This document shows positions 37,334 to 46,601 of a DNA stretch of 64,000 bases, piece by piece. The stretch is from Listeria ivanovii subsp. ivanovii. GTDB lineage: Bacteria; Bacillota; Bacilli; Lactobacillales; Listeriaceae. The translations under genes were made by a program, and so were the position numbers. The DNA lies in the NCBI RefSeq assembly GCF_900187025.1, contig NZ_LT906478.1, positions 1,100,001 through 1,164,000 on the forward strand, written 5' to 3'. Position 1 is the first letter of the stretch. The number at the start of each line of letters is the position of its first letter. The notes beneath the pieces were generated by a model. The model was given only the letters and a program-made list of their open reading frames with translations. It had not been told where the DNA came from and did no database searches.

Positions 37334-38329
37334 GTGAGTATTTATACAAAAACTGGTGATAAAGGAACCACTGCGCTATTTGATGGTAGTCGTGTAAAAA
37401 AGTATGACGATCGCGTAGAGACGTATGGCTCTTTTGATGAACTAAATGCAGAAATTAGTGTTGCTGAAAAATTTGTGACTTCTGCTGAAAATAAAACGTT
37501 ACTTCGAAATATCGAACGGCAATTGTTTTATGTTTGCGCAGAGCTTGCGACAGAAAACGAAGCAGTCCTTGCTAGCAAAATCATCATCACACAAAATGAC
37601 ATAAGTGTTTTAGAACAAGTAATTGATACTTACACCGCAAAACTACCAAAAGTAGATAGCTTTGTTTTGCCAGGTTCTAGTACAGCGGGAGCATTTCTCC
37701 ATAGTGCGCGCACAATTGCCAGACGCGCGGAACGATTATTAGTTCGTTTTGCTGAACAAACTCCGGTTAGAAAAGAGCTACTTCAATTTGTAAATAGATT
37801 ATCTGATTGCTTGTACATCGTGGCTAGAGAAGAAGATTTCAGGCAAATGCTTGATAAAGCAACCAAATTAATTGTTGCCAGGTACTTAGAAATAACCGAA
37901 GAAAAACAGCCCATTACGGCAAATCTATCCTTCTCTTTTTGTGAAAATTTGATGCATAATGTTTGTGCCGTTTCTGAAGAAGAAGGCGTTCCGGTTACAC
38001 TTGCGGTTGTTGATGCGCACGGAAATACAAGATTTAACTACCGGATGGAGCATGCTCTCCTCGTCAGTGCAGAACTTGCAACGAAAAAAGCCTACTCAGC
38101 AGTAGCAATGAAAACAAGCACAGAAAATTTAACAGAAGCAGTCCAACCTGGTGCCGCACTTTACCAATTAGAAACTTTAACGAATGGTGATATCGTTACT
38201 TTCGGTGGGGGGGTTCCGCTGTACGCAAAAGACGGAACAATAATTGGTGGGATTGGCATTAGTGGCGGATCAGTGGAGCAAGATATCCGCATTGCGAAAA
38301 AAGCATTATCAATGATAGAGAAGGGGTAA
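37334..38329 (+). CDS. pduO: PduO, ATP:cob(I)alamin adenosyltransferase with HbpS-like domain
   Basis: This protein of 331 residues has an N-terminal PduO adenosyltransferase (1-180; IYTKTGDKGTTALFDGSRV at 3-21 binds ATP, and RTIARRAERLL carries the catalytic arginines). A C-terminal GlcG/HbpS domain (about 195-331; VTLAVVDAHGNTRFNYR, GISGGSVEQD) is known to bind haem in some homologues. It makes adenosylcobalamin for PduCDE. It starts with GTG 37334 behind AAGGAGTG. Confidence 0.94.
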   Translation: MSIYTKTGDKGTTALFDGSRVKKYDDRVETYGSFDELNAEISVAEKFVTSAENKTLLRNIERQLFYVCAELATENEAVLASKIIITQNDISVLEQVIDTYTAKLPKVDSFVLPGSSTAGAFLHSARTIARRAERLLVRFAEQTPVRKELLQFVNRLSDCLYIVAREEDFRQMLDKATKLIVARYLEITEEKQPITANLSFSFCENLMHNVCAVSEEEGVPVTLAVVDAHGNTRFNYRMEHALLVSAELATKKAYSAVAMKTSTENLTEAVQPGAALYQLETLTNGDIVTFGGGVPLYAKDGTIIGGIGISGGSVEQDIRIAKKALSMIEKG

Positions 38330-38335
38330 TTCAGT

Positions 38336-39745
38336 ATGGAATCATTAGAACTCGAACAACTGGTGAAAAAAGTTCTCTTAGAAAAATTAGCAGGACAAAA
38401 CGAAGAAACACCAAAAAAACCAAGCCAAGGTGCCAAAAGTGGCATTTTTGACACAGTGGATGAGGCAGTTCAAGCAGCAGTAATTGCGCAAAACTGCTAC
38501 AAAGAAAAGTCGCTAGAAGACCGCAGAAATGTAGTAAAAGCAATTCGCGAAGCACTTTATCCGGAAATCGAAAATATTGCGACACGTGCGGCTGCTGAAA
38601 CAGGTATGGGTAATGTAGCCGATAAAATTTTGAAAAATACGTTAGCAATTGAAAAAACACCAGGAGTAGAAGATCTCTATACAGAAGTAGCTACTGGCGA
38701 TAATGGTATGACGCTTTATGAACTTTCTCCTTATGGTGTTATTGGTGCTGTTGCTCCAAGTACGAATCCAACAGAAACATTAATTTGCAACACAATTGGA
38801 ATGCTTGCAGCTGGAAATGCAGTTTTTTATAGCCCGCATCCAGGTGCAAAAAATATTTCGCTTTGGTTGATTGAAAAACTAAATACGATTGTTCGTGAAA
38901 GCTGCGGAATCGATAACCTAGTCGTTACAGTAGAAAAACCATCTATTCAAGCAGCACAAGAAATGATGAATCATCCAAAAGTTCCGTTACTAGTTATCAC
39001 TGGCGGCCCTGGCGTTGTTCTTCAAGCGATGCAATCCGGTAAGAAAGTAATCGGAGCAGGCGCTGGAAATCCACCGTCTATCGTAGACGAAACAGCGAAT
39101 ATCGAAAAAGCAGCTGCAGATATCGTTGCGGGCGCATCTTTTGATCATAATATTTTATGTATCGCAGAAAAAAGCGTAGTAGCAGTGGACAGCATTACTG
39201 ATTTTCTATTATTCCAAATGGAAAAAAATGGCGCCTTTCATGTTACGAATCCAAGCGATATTCGCAAACTGGAAAAAGTGGCGGTTACCGAAAAAGGCGT
39301 TACCAACAAGAAGTTAGTTGGTAAAAGCGCTTCGGAAATTTTAAAAGAAGCAGGGATAGCATGTGATTTTACCCCTCGATTAATTATTGCTGAAACAGAT
39401 AGATCCCATCCATTTGCAACGGTAGAACTGCTAATGCCAATTGTTCCAGTTGTCAGAGTGGCTGATTTTGATCAAGCACTTGAAGTAGCACTTGAGTTAG
39501 AACAAAGCTTGCATCATACGGCAACAATGCATTCGCAAAATATTTCTAGACTGAACAAAGCAGCAAGAGATATGCAAACTTCTATTTTTGTGAAAAATGG
39601 ACCATCGTTTGCTGGACTTGGCTTTGGAGGAGAAGGTAGTGCGACTTTCACTATCGCTACCCCAACAGGTGAAGGAACTACTACAGCGCGACACTTTGCT
39701 AGACGCCGTCGTTGTGTTTTAACAGATGGTTTTTCGATTCGTTAA
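38336..39745 (+). CDS. pduP: PduP, CoA-acylating propionaldehyde dehydrogenase
   Basis: This protein of 469 residues begins with the encapsulation helix LELEQLVKKVLLEKLAGQN and a linker to about residue 35. The aldehyde dehydrogenase fold follows, with the Rossmann-like PSTNPTETLICN and the catalytic C275 in DHNILCIAEKS. It oxidises propionaldehyde to propionyl-CoA with NAD+ inside the shell. The eut operon has its own paralogue at 53878. Confidence 0.94.
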   Translation: MESLELEQLVKKVLLEKLAGQNEETPKKPSQGAKSGIFDTVDEAVQAAVIAQNCYKEKSLEDRRNVVKAIREALYPEIENIATRAAAETGMGNVADKILKNTLAIEKTPGVEDLYTEVATGDNGMTLYELSPYGVIGAVAPSTNPTETLICNTIGMLAAGNAVFYSPHPGAKNISLWLIEKLNTIVRESCGIDNLVVTVEKPSIQAAQEMMNHPKVPLLVITGGPGVVLQAMQSGKKVIGAGAGNPPSIVDETANIEKAAADIVAGASFDHNILCIAEKSVVAVDSITDFLLFQMEKNGAFHVTNPSDIRKLEKVAVTEKGVTNKKLVGKSASEILKEAGIACDFTPRLIIAETDRSHPFATVELLMPIVPVVRVADFDQALEVALELEQSLHHTATMHSQNISRLNKAARDMQTSIFVKNGPSFAGLGFGGEGSATFTIATPTGEGTTTARHFARRRRCVLTDGFSIR

Positions 39746-39761
39746 GAGGAGGCACACGTAA

Positions 39762-40880
39762 ATGAAAAGCTTTCAAATCAAGACAAAAGTTACTTTTGGT
39801 ACAAATAGTTTACAAGCATTAACAGAAATTAAAAATAAAAATGTTTGGGTAATTTGTGATCGGTTTTTGGCAGACGGCGAGGGATTACAAGGCTTAGTTG
39901 GCAAACTAGATGCTTCGAACAATGTGCATATTTTTACGGATGTTGTTCCTGATCCACCCATTTCCAAAGTGGCGAATGGCGTTAGTGAAGCTGGCAAAAT
40001 TCAGCCACAAATAATGATTGCTTTTGGTGGTGGTTCAGCGATTGACACAGCAAAAGGAATTTATTATTTTGCTAAACGATTGGAAAAAATCAATATTGAT
40101 ACTTTTATTGCTGTCCCAACAACTAGCGGAACTGGTTCAGAAGTAACAGCTGCAACCGTTATTACTGACCCAACCACAAAAATAAAATACCCGTTATTCC
40201 TTGATGAGTTGATTCCAGATATGGCAATTCTTGACGCGCAACTTGTTGTCACCGTGCCACCTACTATCACTGCAAATACAGGAATGGACGTATTAACGCA
40301 TGCGATTGAAGCCTATGTCTCAAAAGAAGCCAATGACTATACAGATGCGCTAGGTGAAAAAAGTGTTCAGTTAACATTACGCTATTTAACGAGCTGTTAT
40401 GATGATGGGCGAAATCTTCATAATCGAGAAAAAATGCATAATGCTTCGACCATGGCTGGAATGGCATTTAACTGCGCTAATCTTGGTTTAAATCATAGCA
40501 TTGCGCACCAATTAGGAGCTCAATTTCATGTACCGCACGGTTTAGCAAATGCAATTTTACTCAACGCTGTTATTCGTTTTAATGCATTTAAAAACCGAGA
40601 AACCGAGCAGAAATATGCTGAAATGGCGGGGATTTGTGGTATTGCTTCTAGATCTGATTCTAATGAAACTGCGGTTAGATTGTTACGCGGGAGAATCACT
40701 TCCATGATGGAACATATGCAAATGCCGCAAACATTAACAGCTGCAGGTGTGGCTAAAGAAAAAGTCTATGCCAAAATGGATGAAATAGTGACGAATGCTC
40801 TTAAAGATGCTTGTTTGCCAACGAGTCCTACGACACCAACACATCAAGAACTAAAAGAAATTTTAGAACAAATAATTTAG
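39762..40880 (+). CDS. pduQ: PduQ, iron-dependent 1-propanol dehydrogenase
   Basis: This protein of 372 residues belongs to the group III iron alcohol dehydrogenases: GGGSAIDTAKGIYYF binds NAD, and [29 protein letters not shown] and LNHSIAHQLGAQFHVPHG carry the metal ligands. It reduces propionaldehyde to propanol and regenerates NAD+ within the compartment. It ends the enzyme series begun by pduP and is paralogous to eutG (45426). Confidence 0.92.
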   Translation: MKSFQIKTKVTFGTNSLQALTEIKNKNVWVICDRFLADGEGLQGLVGKLDASNNVHIFTDVVPDPPISKVANGVSEAGKIQPQIMIAFGGGSAIDTAKGIYYFAKRLEKINIDTFIAVPTTSGTGSEVTAATVITDPTTKIKYPLFLDELIPDMAILDAQLVVTVPPTITANTGMDVLTHAIEAYVSKEANDYTDALGEKSVQLTLRYLTSCYDDGRNLHNREKMHNASTMAGMAFNCANLGLNHSIAHQLGAQFHVPHGLANAILLNAVIRFNAFKNRETEQKYAEMAGICGIASRSDSNETAVRLLRGRITSMMEHMQMPQTLTAAGVAKEKVYAKMDEIVTNALKDACLPTSPTTPTHQELKEILEQII

Positions 40881-40906
40881 AGATACATGAAAAAGGAGGA
40901 TAAACT

Positions 40907-41611
40907 ATGTCAGCATATTTGGCGGAATTTATTGGTACGATGGTTTTGATTATGTTTGGGAACGGGCTTTTAGCAGGACTGAACTTGAATAAATCTTTAT
41001 CGCAAGGAGCGAACTGGGTTGTTGTAACATTTGGTTGGGGGTTTGCAGTAATGATTGGGGTTTATATTGCTGGATCTTACAGTGGTGCTCACTTAAATCC
41101 GGCGGTAACAATCGCACTGGCAGTAGGTGGAACGTTCCCTTGGGCCGATGTTATTCCTTATATCATCGCACAAGTTGCCGGCGCATTTGTCGGAGCATCT
41201 ATCGTTATTTTACATTACTATCCGCACTTCAAAGCAACACCACAAGAAATTGATACACATGGTATTTTCTCTACCGGACCAGCAATTCGTAATACACCAT
41301 TCAACTTAATTAGTGAAATAATTGCTACTTTCGCCTTTATTTTCGGTTTACTGATGATTGGTGCAAATAGTTTCACAGATGGTTTAAACCCGCTAATCCT
41401 TGGCTTCTTAGTAGTGGCAATCGGAATGAGTTTCGGACCAACTACAGGTTATGCAATTAACCCAGCACGTGATTTCGGACCAAGACTTGCCTACTTCTTA
41501 CTACCAGTTCCAAACAAAAGCGGATCTGACTGGCGCTATGCCTGGATTCCAATTGTAGGACCAATTATTGGTGGTTTACTTGCCATTGGACTTTATAACA
41601 TTTTACTATAA
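40907..41611 (+). CDS. pduF: Aquaglyceroporin (PduF/GlpF-like diffusion facilitator)
   Basis: This protein of 234 residues has six membrane helices and two re-entrant NPA loops (N64-P65-A66 in HLNPAVTIALA and N185-P186-A187-R188 in INPARDFGPR). The Asp after the second NPA (NPARD) is typical of glycerol facilitators, wider than water channels. It probably lets propanediol or glycerol in. It ends the enzyme block and is followed by a terminator at 41623. Confidence 0.9.
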   Translation: MSAYLAEFIGTMVLIMFGNGLLAGLNLNKSLSQGANWVVVTFGWGFAVMIGVYIAGSYSGAHLNPAVTIALAVGGTFPWADVIPYIIAQVAGAFVGASIVILHYYPHFKATPQEIDTHGIFSTGPAIRNTPFNLISEIIATFAFIFGLLMIGANSFTDGLNPLILGFLVVAIGMSFGPTTGYAINPARDFGPRLAYFLLPVPNKSGSDWRYAWIPIVGPIIGGLLAIGLYNILL

Positions 41612-41622
41612 AAAAATAACTT

Positions 41623-41656
41623 GGAGTAAACGACTAATTCGTTGTTTACTCCTTTA
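41623..41656 (+). terminator. Terminator between the facilitator and acetate kinase genes
   Basis: Twelve-bp arms GGAGTAAACGAC (41623-41634) and GTTGTTTACTCC (41641-41652) with one G-U are followed by TTT. The T-run is short, so partial read-through into ackA is likely. Confidence 0.6.
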
Positions 41657-41679
41657 AAGATTAGAAAGGACGGATTAGT

Positions 41680-42873
41680 ATGCAAAAAATGATGGCGATA
41701 AACGCAGGGAGTTCTTCACTGAAATTCCAAATTTTCGAAATGCCAGGAGAAGAAGTCTTAGTGAAGGGCTTAATTGAAAGAATTGGATTACCAGGAGCCA
41801 TATTCAACATGTCCTTTCAAAACGAAAAAATCAAAGAAGTTTGTAAAATAAATAATCACGCTGAAGCAGTTGAAACGTTATTAGAACAGTTAAAAACACA
41901 TCAAGTAATTAACGATTTATCCGAAATTGCTGGCGTGGGTCATCGTGTGGCACACGGCGGAGAAGGTTTTGTGAAGTCATGTGTGGTAACAGATGAAGTA
42001 GTACAAGGAATTGAAGCTGTAACAAGTCTTGCTCCGTTACACAATCCAGCTAACATTATTGGGATTAAAACCTTCCGTGAATTACTGCCAGAAGCTATTT
42101 CAGTGGCAGTTTTTGATACCGCTTTTCATCAAACCATTCCTGAAGAAAATTTCTTATATGCACTTCCTTACGAACTTTATGAAAAACATCATATTCGAAA
42201 ATACGGTTTTCACGGAACAAGTCACCAGTATGTAGCTGGAAAGGCAGCAGAAGTTCTTGGAAAACCTTTAGAAAAATTAAAAATCATTTCTTGCCATTTA
42301 GGTAATGGGGCTAGTGTTTGTGCGATTGAAGACGGAAAATCAGTGAACACATCAATGGGCTTCACACCAAATGCAGGCTTGATGATGGGAACACGTTCTG
42401 GTACAATTGACGCGACCATTATCCCGTATTTAGTGGATGAATTAGGCTACAGCTTGGATGAAGTTGTTCAGATGATGTCTAGTGAGTCTGGCGTTCTTGG
42501 CGTGTCTGGAATTTCTAGTGACTTTAGAGATATCGAAGTTGCTGCAGAAAAAGGAAATACGCGTGCACAGTTAACTTTAAGAATGTTTACAGGACAAATT
42601 TGTAATTACATTGGTGCTTATGCTTCGGCGATGAATGGCTGTGATGCGTTACTATTTACGGCAGGGGTAGGAGAAAATTCACCGCTAATTCGTAAAATGG
42701 TGACAGAACAGTTAAGCTATCTTGGGGTAACATGTGATGTGACAAAAAATAATGCGGGTGATATGATAATTAGCAAAAATGATCAAGCGGTAAAAGTTTG
42801 CATTATTCCTACGAACGAGGAACTAATGATTGCTCGAGATGTAGAAAAATACGCAAAACAACCGACAAGATAG
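41680..42873 (+). CDS. pduW: Acetate/propionate kinase (PduW-like)
   Basis: This protein of 397 residues has all acetate kinase signatures: [14 protein letters not shown] (residues 4-17), [17 protein letters not shown] and [10 protein letters not shown]. It converts propionyl-phosphate from PduL, or acetyl-phosphate from the eut pathway, to the acid with ATP gain. By sequence alone it could equally be a second AckA; the place in the pdu operon supports the PduW role. It sits behind AAAGGACGG. Confidence 0.9.
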   Translation: MQKMMAINAGSSSLKFQIFEMPGEEVLVKGLIERIGLPGAIFNMSFQNEKIKEVCKINNHAEAVETLLEQLKTHQVINDLSEIAGVGHRVAHGGEGFVKSCVVTDEVVQGIEAVTSLAPLHNPANIIGIKTFRELLPEAISVAVFDTAFHQTIPEENFLYALPYELYEKHHIRKYGFHGTSHQYVAGKAAEVLGKPLEKLKIISCHLGNGASVCAIEDGKSVNTSMGFTPNAGLMMGTRSGTIDATIIPYLVDELGYSLDEVVQMMSSESGVLGVSGISSDFRDIEVAAEKGNTRAQLTLRMFTGQICNYIGAYASAMNGCDALLFTAGVGENSPLIRKMVTEQLSYLGVTCDVTKNNAGDMIISKNDQAVKVCIIPTNEELMIARDVEKYAKQPTR

Positions 42874-42885
42874 GAGCGGTTTTGG

Positions 42886-43971
42886 GTGAAAATAACGACG
42901 GCTGCGCACGGGGGCAACTACGGCGAACTTGCGAAAAAGCAAGGACTGACGAAAGAAATGGTGCTTGATTTTAGCGCAAATATTAATCCGCTGGGAGTTC
43001 CAGCTAGTTTAAAAACGAAGATAACAGAAAATCTGGACAAACTTGTGGAGTATCCTGAGCCGGATTATTTGGCGCTCCGTGAACGTATTGCGTCGTTTCA
43101 TCAGCTTGAAATCACCAATGTCGTCCCTGGTAATGGGGCGACGGAATTAATTTTTGGAATAGCAAAAGTAACGAAGACGCAAAGAGTTCTTTTACTTGCG
43201 CCTACTTTTGCGGAATATGAACGCGCTTTTTGTGAGGCGGAAATTATTTATGCTGAGCTTTCCAAAGAAAATAATTTTGCCGCTTTTGAAAAAGTGTTAG
43301 AAACGATCAAACGAGAACCAGAATTAGCTGCGGTCTGTTTATGCAATCCGAATAATCCTACTGGGCAATTAATTAGCCAAGAAGAGATGCGGGAAATTGC
43401 CGATTTATGTGAAAAAAGAAACATATATTTAATTATTGACGAAGCTTTTATGGACTTTTTAGAAGCAAGCGAAGAAATTTCAATGATAAATTATTTAGCT
43501 GAGTACCAACAGCTTGTAATCATTCGCGCTTTTACGAAGTTTTTTGCTATCCCGGGTTTACGATTAGGTTATCTACTTACAAAGAACCATTTTATTGCGG
43601 AACAATTACTACAAATTCGTGAACCATGGTCAATTAATGCTTTTGCTGATATAGCTGGTCAATGCTTATTTGACGATAAATCATACATCCGACAAACGTA
43701 TCGCTGGCTTTCTCGGGAACGCGCTTTTTTGTATCAAGGACTACAGCAGTTTCCGGAACTTACTGTTTATGAGCCGAGCGTGAATTATATCTTTTTTCAT
43801 TTAGAAGAAAAATTCGATTTGCGAAAAGCCTTATTACAGCAAAAAATCTTCATTCGCAGTTGCGCTAATTATCAAGGGCTTTCTGAGAGCTACTACCGTG
43901 TCGCTGTCAAAAGTCGCGCGGATAATGAACAACTTTTAAAGGCGCTTGAGGTGATTTTTAATGGAAATTAA
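42886..43971 (+). CDS. cobD: CobD, L-threonine-O-3-phosphate decarboxylase
   Basis: This fold-type I PLP enzyme of 361 residues has the histidinol-phosphate aminotransferase-like motifs ANINPLGVP, CNPNNPTGQ, DEAFMDF and the lysine K218 in RAFTKFFAIPGLRLGY. CobD makes 1-amino-2-propanol phosphate for the cobalamin side chain. Pairing with the following pduX (threonine kinase) separates it from HisC. It starts at GTG 42886 behind AGGAGCGG; the end overlaps pduX by 11 bases. Confidence 0.92.
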   Translation: MKITTAAHGGNYGELAKKQGLTKEMVLDFSANINPLGVPASLKTKITENLDKLVEYPEPDYLALRERIASFHQLEITNVVPGNGATELIFGIAKVTKTQRVLLLAPTFAEYERAFCEAEIIYAELSKENNFAAFEKVLETIKREPELAAVCLCNPNNPTGQLISQEEMREIADLCEKRNIYLIIDEAFMDFLEASEEISMINYLAEYQQLVIIRAFTKFFAIPGLRLGYLLTKNHFIAEQLLQIREPWSINAFADIAGQCLFDDKSYIRQTYRWLSRERAFLYQGLQQFPELTVYEPSVNYIFFHLEEKFDLRKALLQQKIFIRSCANYQGLSESYYRVAVKSRADNEQLLKALEVIFNGN

Positions 43972-44836
43972 AGCGAAATGCCCGGCTTCTTGTGGGGAGC
44001 TTTTGCAAGGGTGGATAGAGGGGAGCGAAAAATTGATTTCGTATCCAATTAACTGGTTTTCTGAAGTTACTCTGTCTGACAGACTAATCGTAAACAAAAC
44101 GGGTAATACGAAAGCATGGCTCGCTTTTCAACAAACTTGCGAGTACTTTGGTGTGCCAGAAAACGAGCGTCCACCCGTGTCACTCCAAGTTAAATCAACT
44201 ATTCCAGTAGCGAAAGGGATGGCTAGTTCTACCGCTGATATTGCGGCAACAATTGGTGTAACAGCAAATTGGTTACAGCAAACAATCACAGAGGCGGAAA
44301 TTGCCAAGCTTTGTTTGCAACTAGAACCAACTGATAGCACTATTTTTCAAACATTAACGCTTTTTGACCATCTAAAAGGGGCGACGATTCGCTCAACAGA
44401 ATGGTTACCAAAACTAGGGGTAGTTGTTTTAGAACCACTTACGATTATAGAAACAGCGATATTTAGACAAGAAAGTCACCAAAACCAACTTTTGCAAAAT
44501 GAAGCGAGTTTAGCTCGGGGATTTGCGCTTTTTGAACAAGCCAACCGCCAACAAAAGGTAGATTTACTTGGAGTTGCAGCAACGATTAGCGCCGAATGTA
44601 ATCAAGCCATTTTACCGAAACCTTTTTTCAAAGAAATGTTAGAGGTGGTTGAAAAGTTGGATTTGCCGGGTTTAAATGTGTCGCATAGTGGGACGGTTGT
44701 TGGTTTATTATACGAGCAACAAAAAATCGATCCACTAGAAATATTATTTGAGTTAGAACGGCGCTACGTCACGACTTTTTACAGTAGATATTATTTCCGG
44801 GAATGGACAACTGGGGGAGTACAAATTATTTCGTAA
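43961..44836 (+). CDS. pduX: PduX, L-threonine kinase
   Basis: This GHMP kinase of 291 residues has the N-terminal CPASCGELLQGWIEG motif and the ATP loop PVAKGMASSTADIAA (about residues 82-96), which is specific to PduX. LNVSHSGTVVGLLY is the third GHMP motif. It phosphorylates L-threonine for CobD, so the two genes together supply the aminopropanol arm of B12. It is coupled to cobD and is the last gene before the Rli55 region. Confidence 0.92.
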   Translation: MEIKAKCPASCGELLQGWIEGSEKLISYPINWFSEVTLSDRLIVNKTGNTKAWLAFQQTCEYFGVPENERPPVSLQVKSTIPVAKGMASSTADIAATIGVTANWLQQTITEAEIAKLCLQLEPTDSTIFQTLTLFDHLKGATIRSTEWLPKLGVVVLEPLTIIETAIFRQESHQNQLLQNEASLARGFALFEQANRQQKVDLLGVAATISAECNQAILPKPFFKEMLEVVEKLDLPGLNVSHSGTVVGLLYEQQKIDPLEILFELERRYVTTFYSRYYFREWTTGGVQIIS

Positions 44837-44848
44837 GCTAAATTTGTC

Positions 44849-44876
44849 TTGCACCGCGACGAATTTATGCTATAAT
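44849..44876 (+). promoter_or_regulatory. Promoter of the Rli55/B12-riboswitch RNA
   Basis: TTGCAC (44849-44854) and TATAAT (44871-44876) with a 16-base spacer lie just before the riboswitch, so the RNA probably starts near 44883. Confidence 0.7.
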
Positions 44877-44904
44877 AACGTTGATAAACGAATTCGTTCA
44901 TACA

Positions 44905-45000
44905 AACAAATAGATACTGGAAGTCTGGTGAAAATCCAGCACGGTCCCGCCACTGTAAGGAGTTAGACACTCTAAGTCAGGTCTTTTATCTACTTGTTTT
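44905..45000 (+). ncRNA. Cobalamin riboswitch aptamer of Rli55
   Basis: GATACTGGAAGTCTGGTGAA, GCCACTGTAAGGAG and the B12 box TAAGTCAGGTC (near 44974-44984) occur in the usual order. This is a compact class with short variable arm. Confidence 0.9.
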
Positions 45001-45045
45001 AACTGGTTGTACTGCTTCGAGGCAAAGCAAGTACAATTCTTGGTT

Positions 45046-45075
45046 CCAGTGTAGTTGTCTCACTGGGGCTTTTTT
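45046..45075 (+). terminator. B12-dependent terminator in Rli55
   Basis: CCAGTG (45046-45051) and CACTGG (45061-45066) are followed by GGC and T7. The preceding sequence can form an alternative fold, as required for riboswitch-controlled attenuation. Confidence 0.75.
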
Positions 45076-45096
45076 ATTTGTTTTTAAAACAAATAA

Positions 45097-45217
45097 GCCC
45101 ACTGTAAAGGTTTTGGTGCCGAGAAGTGACCGAATTAATCGTTTATCAAGCACCATACGCACAAAGATGTGCACCGCTAAAGTTATAGTGGGCAATGGTC
45201 TTTTCAATGTTGAAAAG
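45097..45217 (+). promoter_or_regulatory. ANTAR (EutV) target in Rli55 without terminator
   Basis: P1 is GCAC-AAAGAT-GTGC (45159-45172) and P2 is CTTTTC-AATGTT-GAAAAG (45200-45217). Both hexaloops have A at position 1 and G at position 4, the EutV signature. P1 sits inside a larger fold closed by GCCCACTGTAA (45097-45107) with TTATAGTGGGC (45183-45193). No T-run follows P2. Confidence 0.85.
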
Positions 45218-45263
45218 AGGGATACAAGGAACGTATCTACATTGCCTATTAACAAAAAAAGAT

Positions 45264-45292
45264 TTGACATTTCCACTCGTTTGGTTTTTAAT
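45264..45292 (+). promoter_or_regulatory. Promoter of eutG
   Basis: TTGACA (45264-45269) and TTTAAT (45287-45292) with a 17-base spacer lie before the eutG leader. Confidence 0.7.
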
Positions 45293-45316
45293 AAAGTGGA
45301 CAAATAAAATATTTTA

Positions 45317-45398
45317 CGGTACAAAGGCGTACTGTTTACTTAGCAAAGAAGCTTTGAGTTTGAAGAGGAGAACCCTCTACTCAAAGCTTCTTTTTTTT
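45317..45398 (+). promoter_or_regulatory. ANTAR-type antitermination leader of eutG
   Basis: P1 is CGGTAC-AAAGGC-GTACTG (45317-45334). P2 is AGC-AAAGAA-GCT (45342-45353). Both loops have A1 and G4. The P2 loop and right arm form part of the left arm of a terminator (AAGCTTTGAGT 45349-45359 with ACTCAAAGCTT 45379-45389, then T8). EutV binding to P1-P2 would thus prevent the terminator. Confidence 0.87.
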
Positions 45399-45425
45399 AG
45401 TTTTAAAAAATTAGGAGGTAATCTC

Positions 45426-46565
45426 ATGCAAAAAGTTAGTTTTAAAACAGATCTTTACATTGGCCAAGGAGCAACAGATCGTTTACTAGATTTTAAGGAC
45501 AAGCAAATTTTTATCGTCACAGATCCATTTATGGTTAGTTCTGGCATGATTAATGCGATTACAGAAAAAATTGACAAATCGAATACATACACCATTTTTA
45601 GTGAAATCATTCCTGATCCGCCGATTGAAAACGTGGTAGCTGGCATCGAAGTTTTAAACCAGTGTGATGCGAATTTAATGATTGCGATTGGTGGCGGATC
45701 AGCTATTGATGCGGCGAAAGCAATGAAATTTTTCGGACAAAAACTTGGTACGGTACGAGCGATGCCATTTATCGTAATTCCAACAACAAGTGGAACTGGT
45801 TCAGAAGTAACTAGTTTTTCCGTTATTACCAACAAAGAAAAAGCCATTAAATATCCACTTATTACTGATGCTATTTTGCCAGATGAAGCAATTTTAGATG
45901 CGGATTTAGTAAAATCGGTACCACCAGCAATCACAGCAGACACTGGGATGGATGTATTAACACATGCCTTAGAAGCTTATGTTTCAACTAAAGCCAATGA
46001 TTATTCTGATGCAATGGCAGAAAAAGTAATTCAATTGGTTTTCACTTATTTAGAACGTGCGTATAAATATGGGAATGATTTAGAAGCTCGCGAAAAAATG
46101 CATAATGCTTCTTGTCTTGCTGGAATGGCCTTTAATATTACATCACTTGGGTTAAACCATGGTATCGCACATACGGCAGGAGCTAAATTCAAAATCCCAC
46201 ACGGCCGGATGAACACGTTGCTTCTACCACATGTTATTAGCTATAATGCTGGACTAACAAGTGATTTTGGTAACAATCCAGATAACCGCGCAGCAGAACG
46301 TTACACAGCGATTGCGAAGTTACTTAAAATGCCAGCGTCAAACACAAGACTTGGCGTGCGTAGCCTAATCAATGCGATTAAACAACTCCAAAAGAAACTT
46401 AATATGCCAACGACTTTGACTGAATGTGGTATTAGCCGAGCAGACCTAAATGAAAATATCACGCAAATTGCAGAAGGTGCGCTAAACGACGGATGTACTG
46501 CAACGAACCCAAGAACACCTACAGAAACAGATGTAAGTGCCATCTTGGAAAAAATGCTCGCTTAA
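45426..46565 (+). CDS. eutG: EutG, iron-dependent alcohol dehydrogenase
   Basis: This protein of 379 residues is a group III Fe-ADH with [44 protein letters not shown] and the metal ligands in LNHGIAHTAGAKFKIPHG. It reduces acetaldehyde from ethanolamine to ethanol and regenerates NAD+. The EutV-type leader directly upstream places it in the eut regulon, although annotation by homology alone could call it butanol dehydrogenase or PduQ. ATG 45426 sits behind TTAGGAGG; longer readings run back through the terminator. Confidence 0.88.
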   Translation: MQKVSFKTDLYIGQGATDRLLDFKDKQIFIVTDPFMVSSGMINAITEKIDKSNTYTIFSEIIPDPPIENVVAGIEVLNQCDANLMIAIGGGSAIDAAKAMKFFGQKLGTVRAMPFIVIPTTSGTGSEVTSFSVITNKEKAIKYPLITDAILPDEAILDADLVKSVPPAITADTGMDVLTHALEAYVSTKANDYSDAMAEKVIQLVFTYLERAYKYGNDLEAREKMHNASCLAGMAFNITSLGLNHGIAHTAGAKFKIPHGRMNTLLLPHVISYNAGLTSDFGNNPDNRAAERYTAIAKLLKMPASNTRLGVRSLINAIKQLQKKLNMPTTLTECGISRADLNENITQIAEGALNDGCTATNPRTPTETDVSAILEKMLA

Positions 46566-46601
46566 ATTTAGGTTAATTATGGTTGTGAAATAAATAACCT
46601 A

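Larger units (their letters stand above)
44883..45260 (+). ncRNA. rli55: Rli55, riboswitch-controlled EutV-sequestering RNA
   Basis: The RNA begins with a cobalamin riboswitch, then a terminator, then a folded part with a pair of ANTAR hexaloop hairpins but no second terminator and no gene start. In Listeria Rli55 is known to be cut short when B12 is bound and, when B12 is lacking, to extend and bind EutV so that the eut genes stay off. The sequence here has every part that model needs. The 3' end is not certain; the eutG promoter starts at 45264. Confidence 0.85.

Noticed and set aside
45113-45425. Coding frames across Rli55 and the eutG leader
   Set aside because: They run through hairpins, a promoter and a terminator; the AGGAGG site at 45413-45418 sets the eutG start at 45426.
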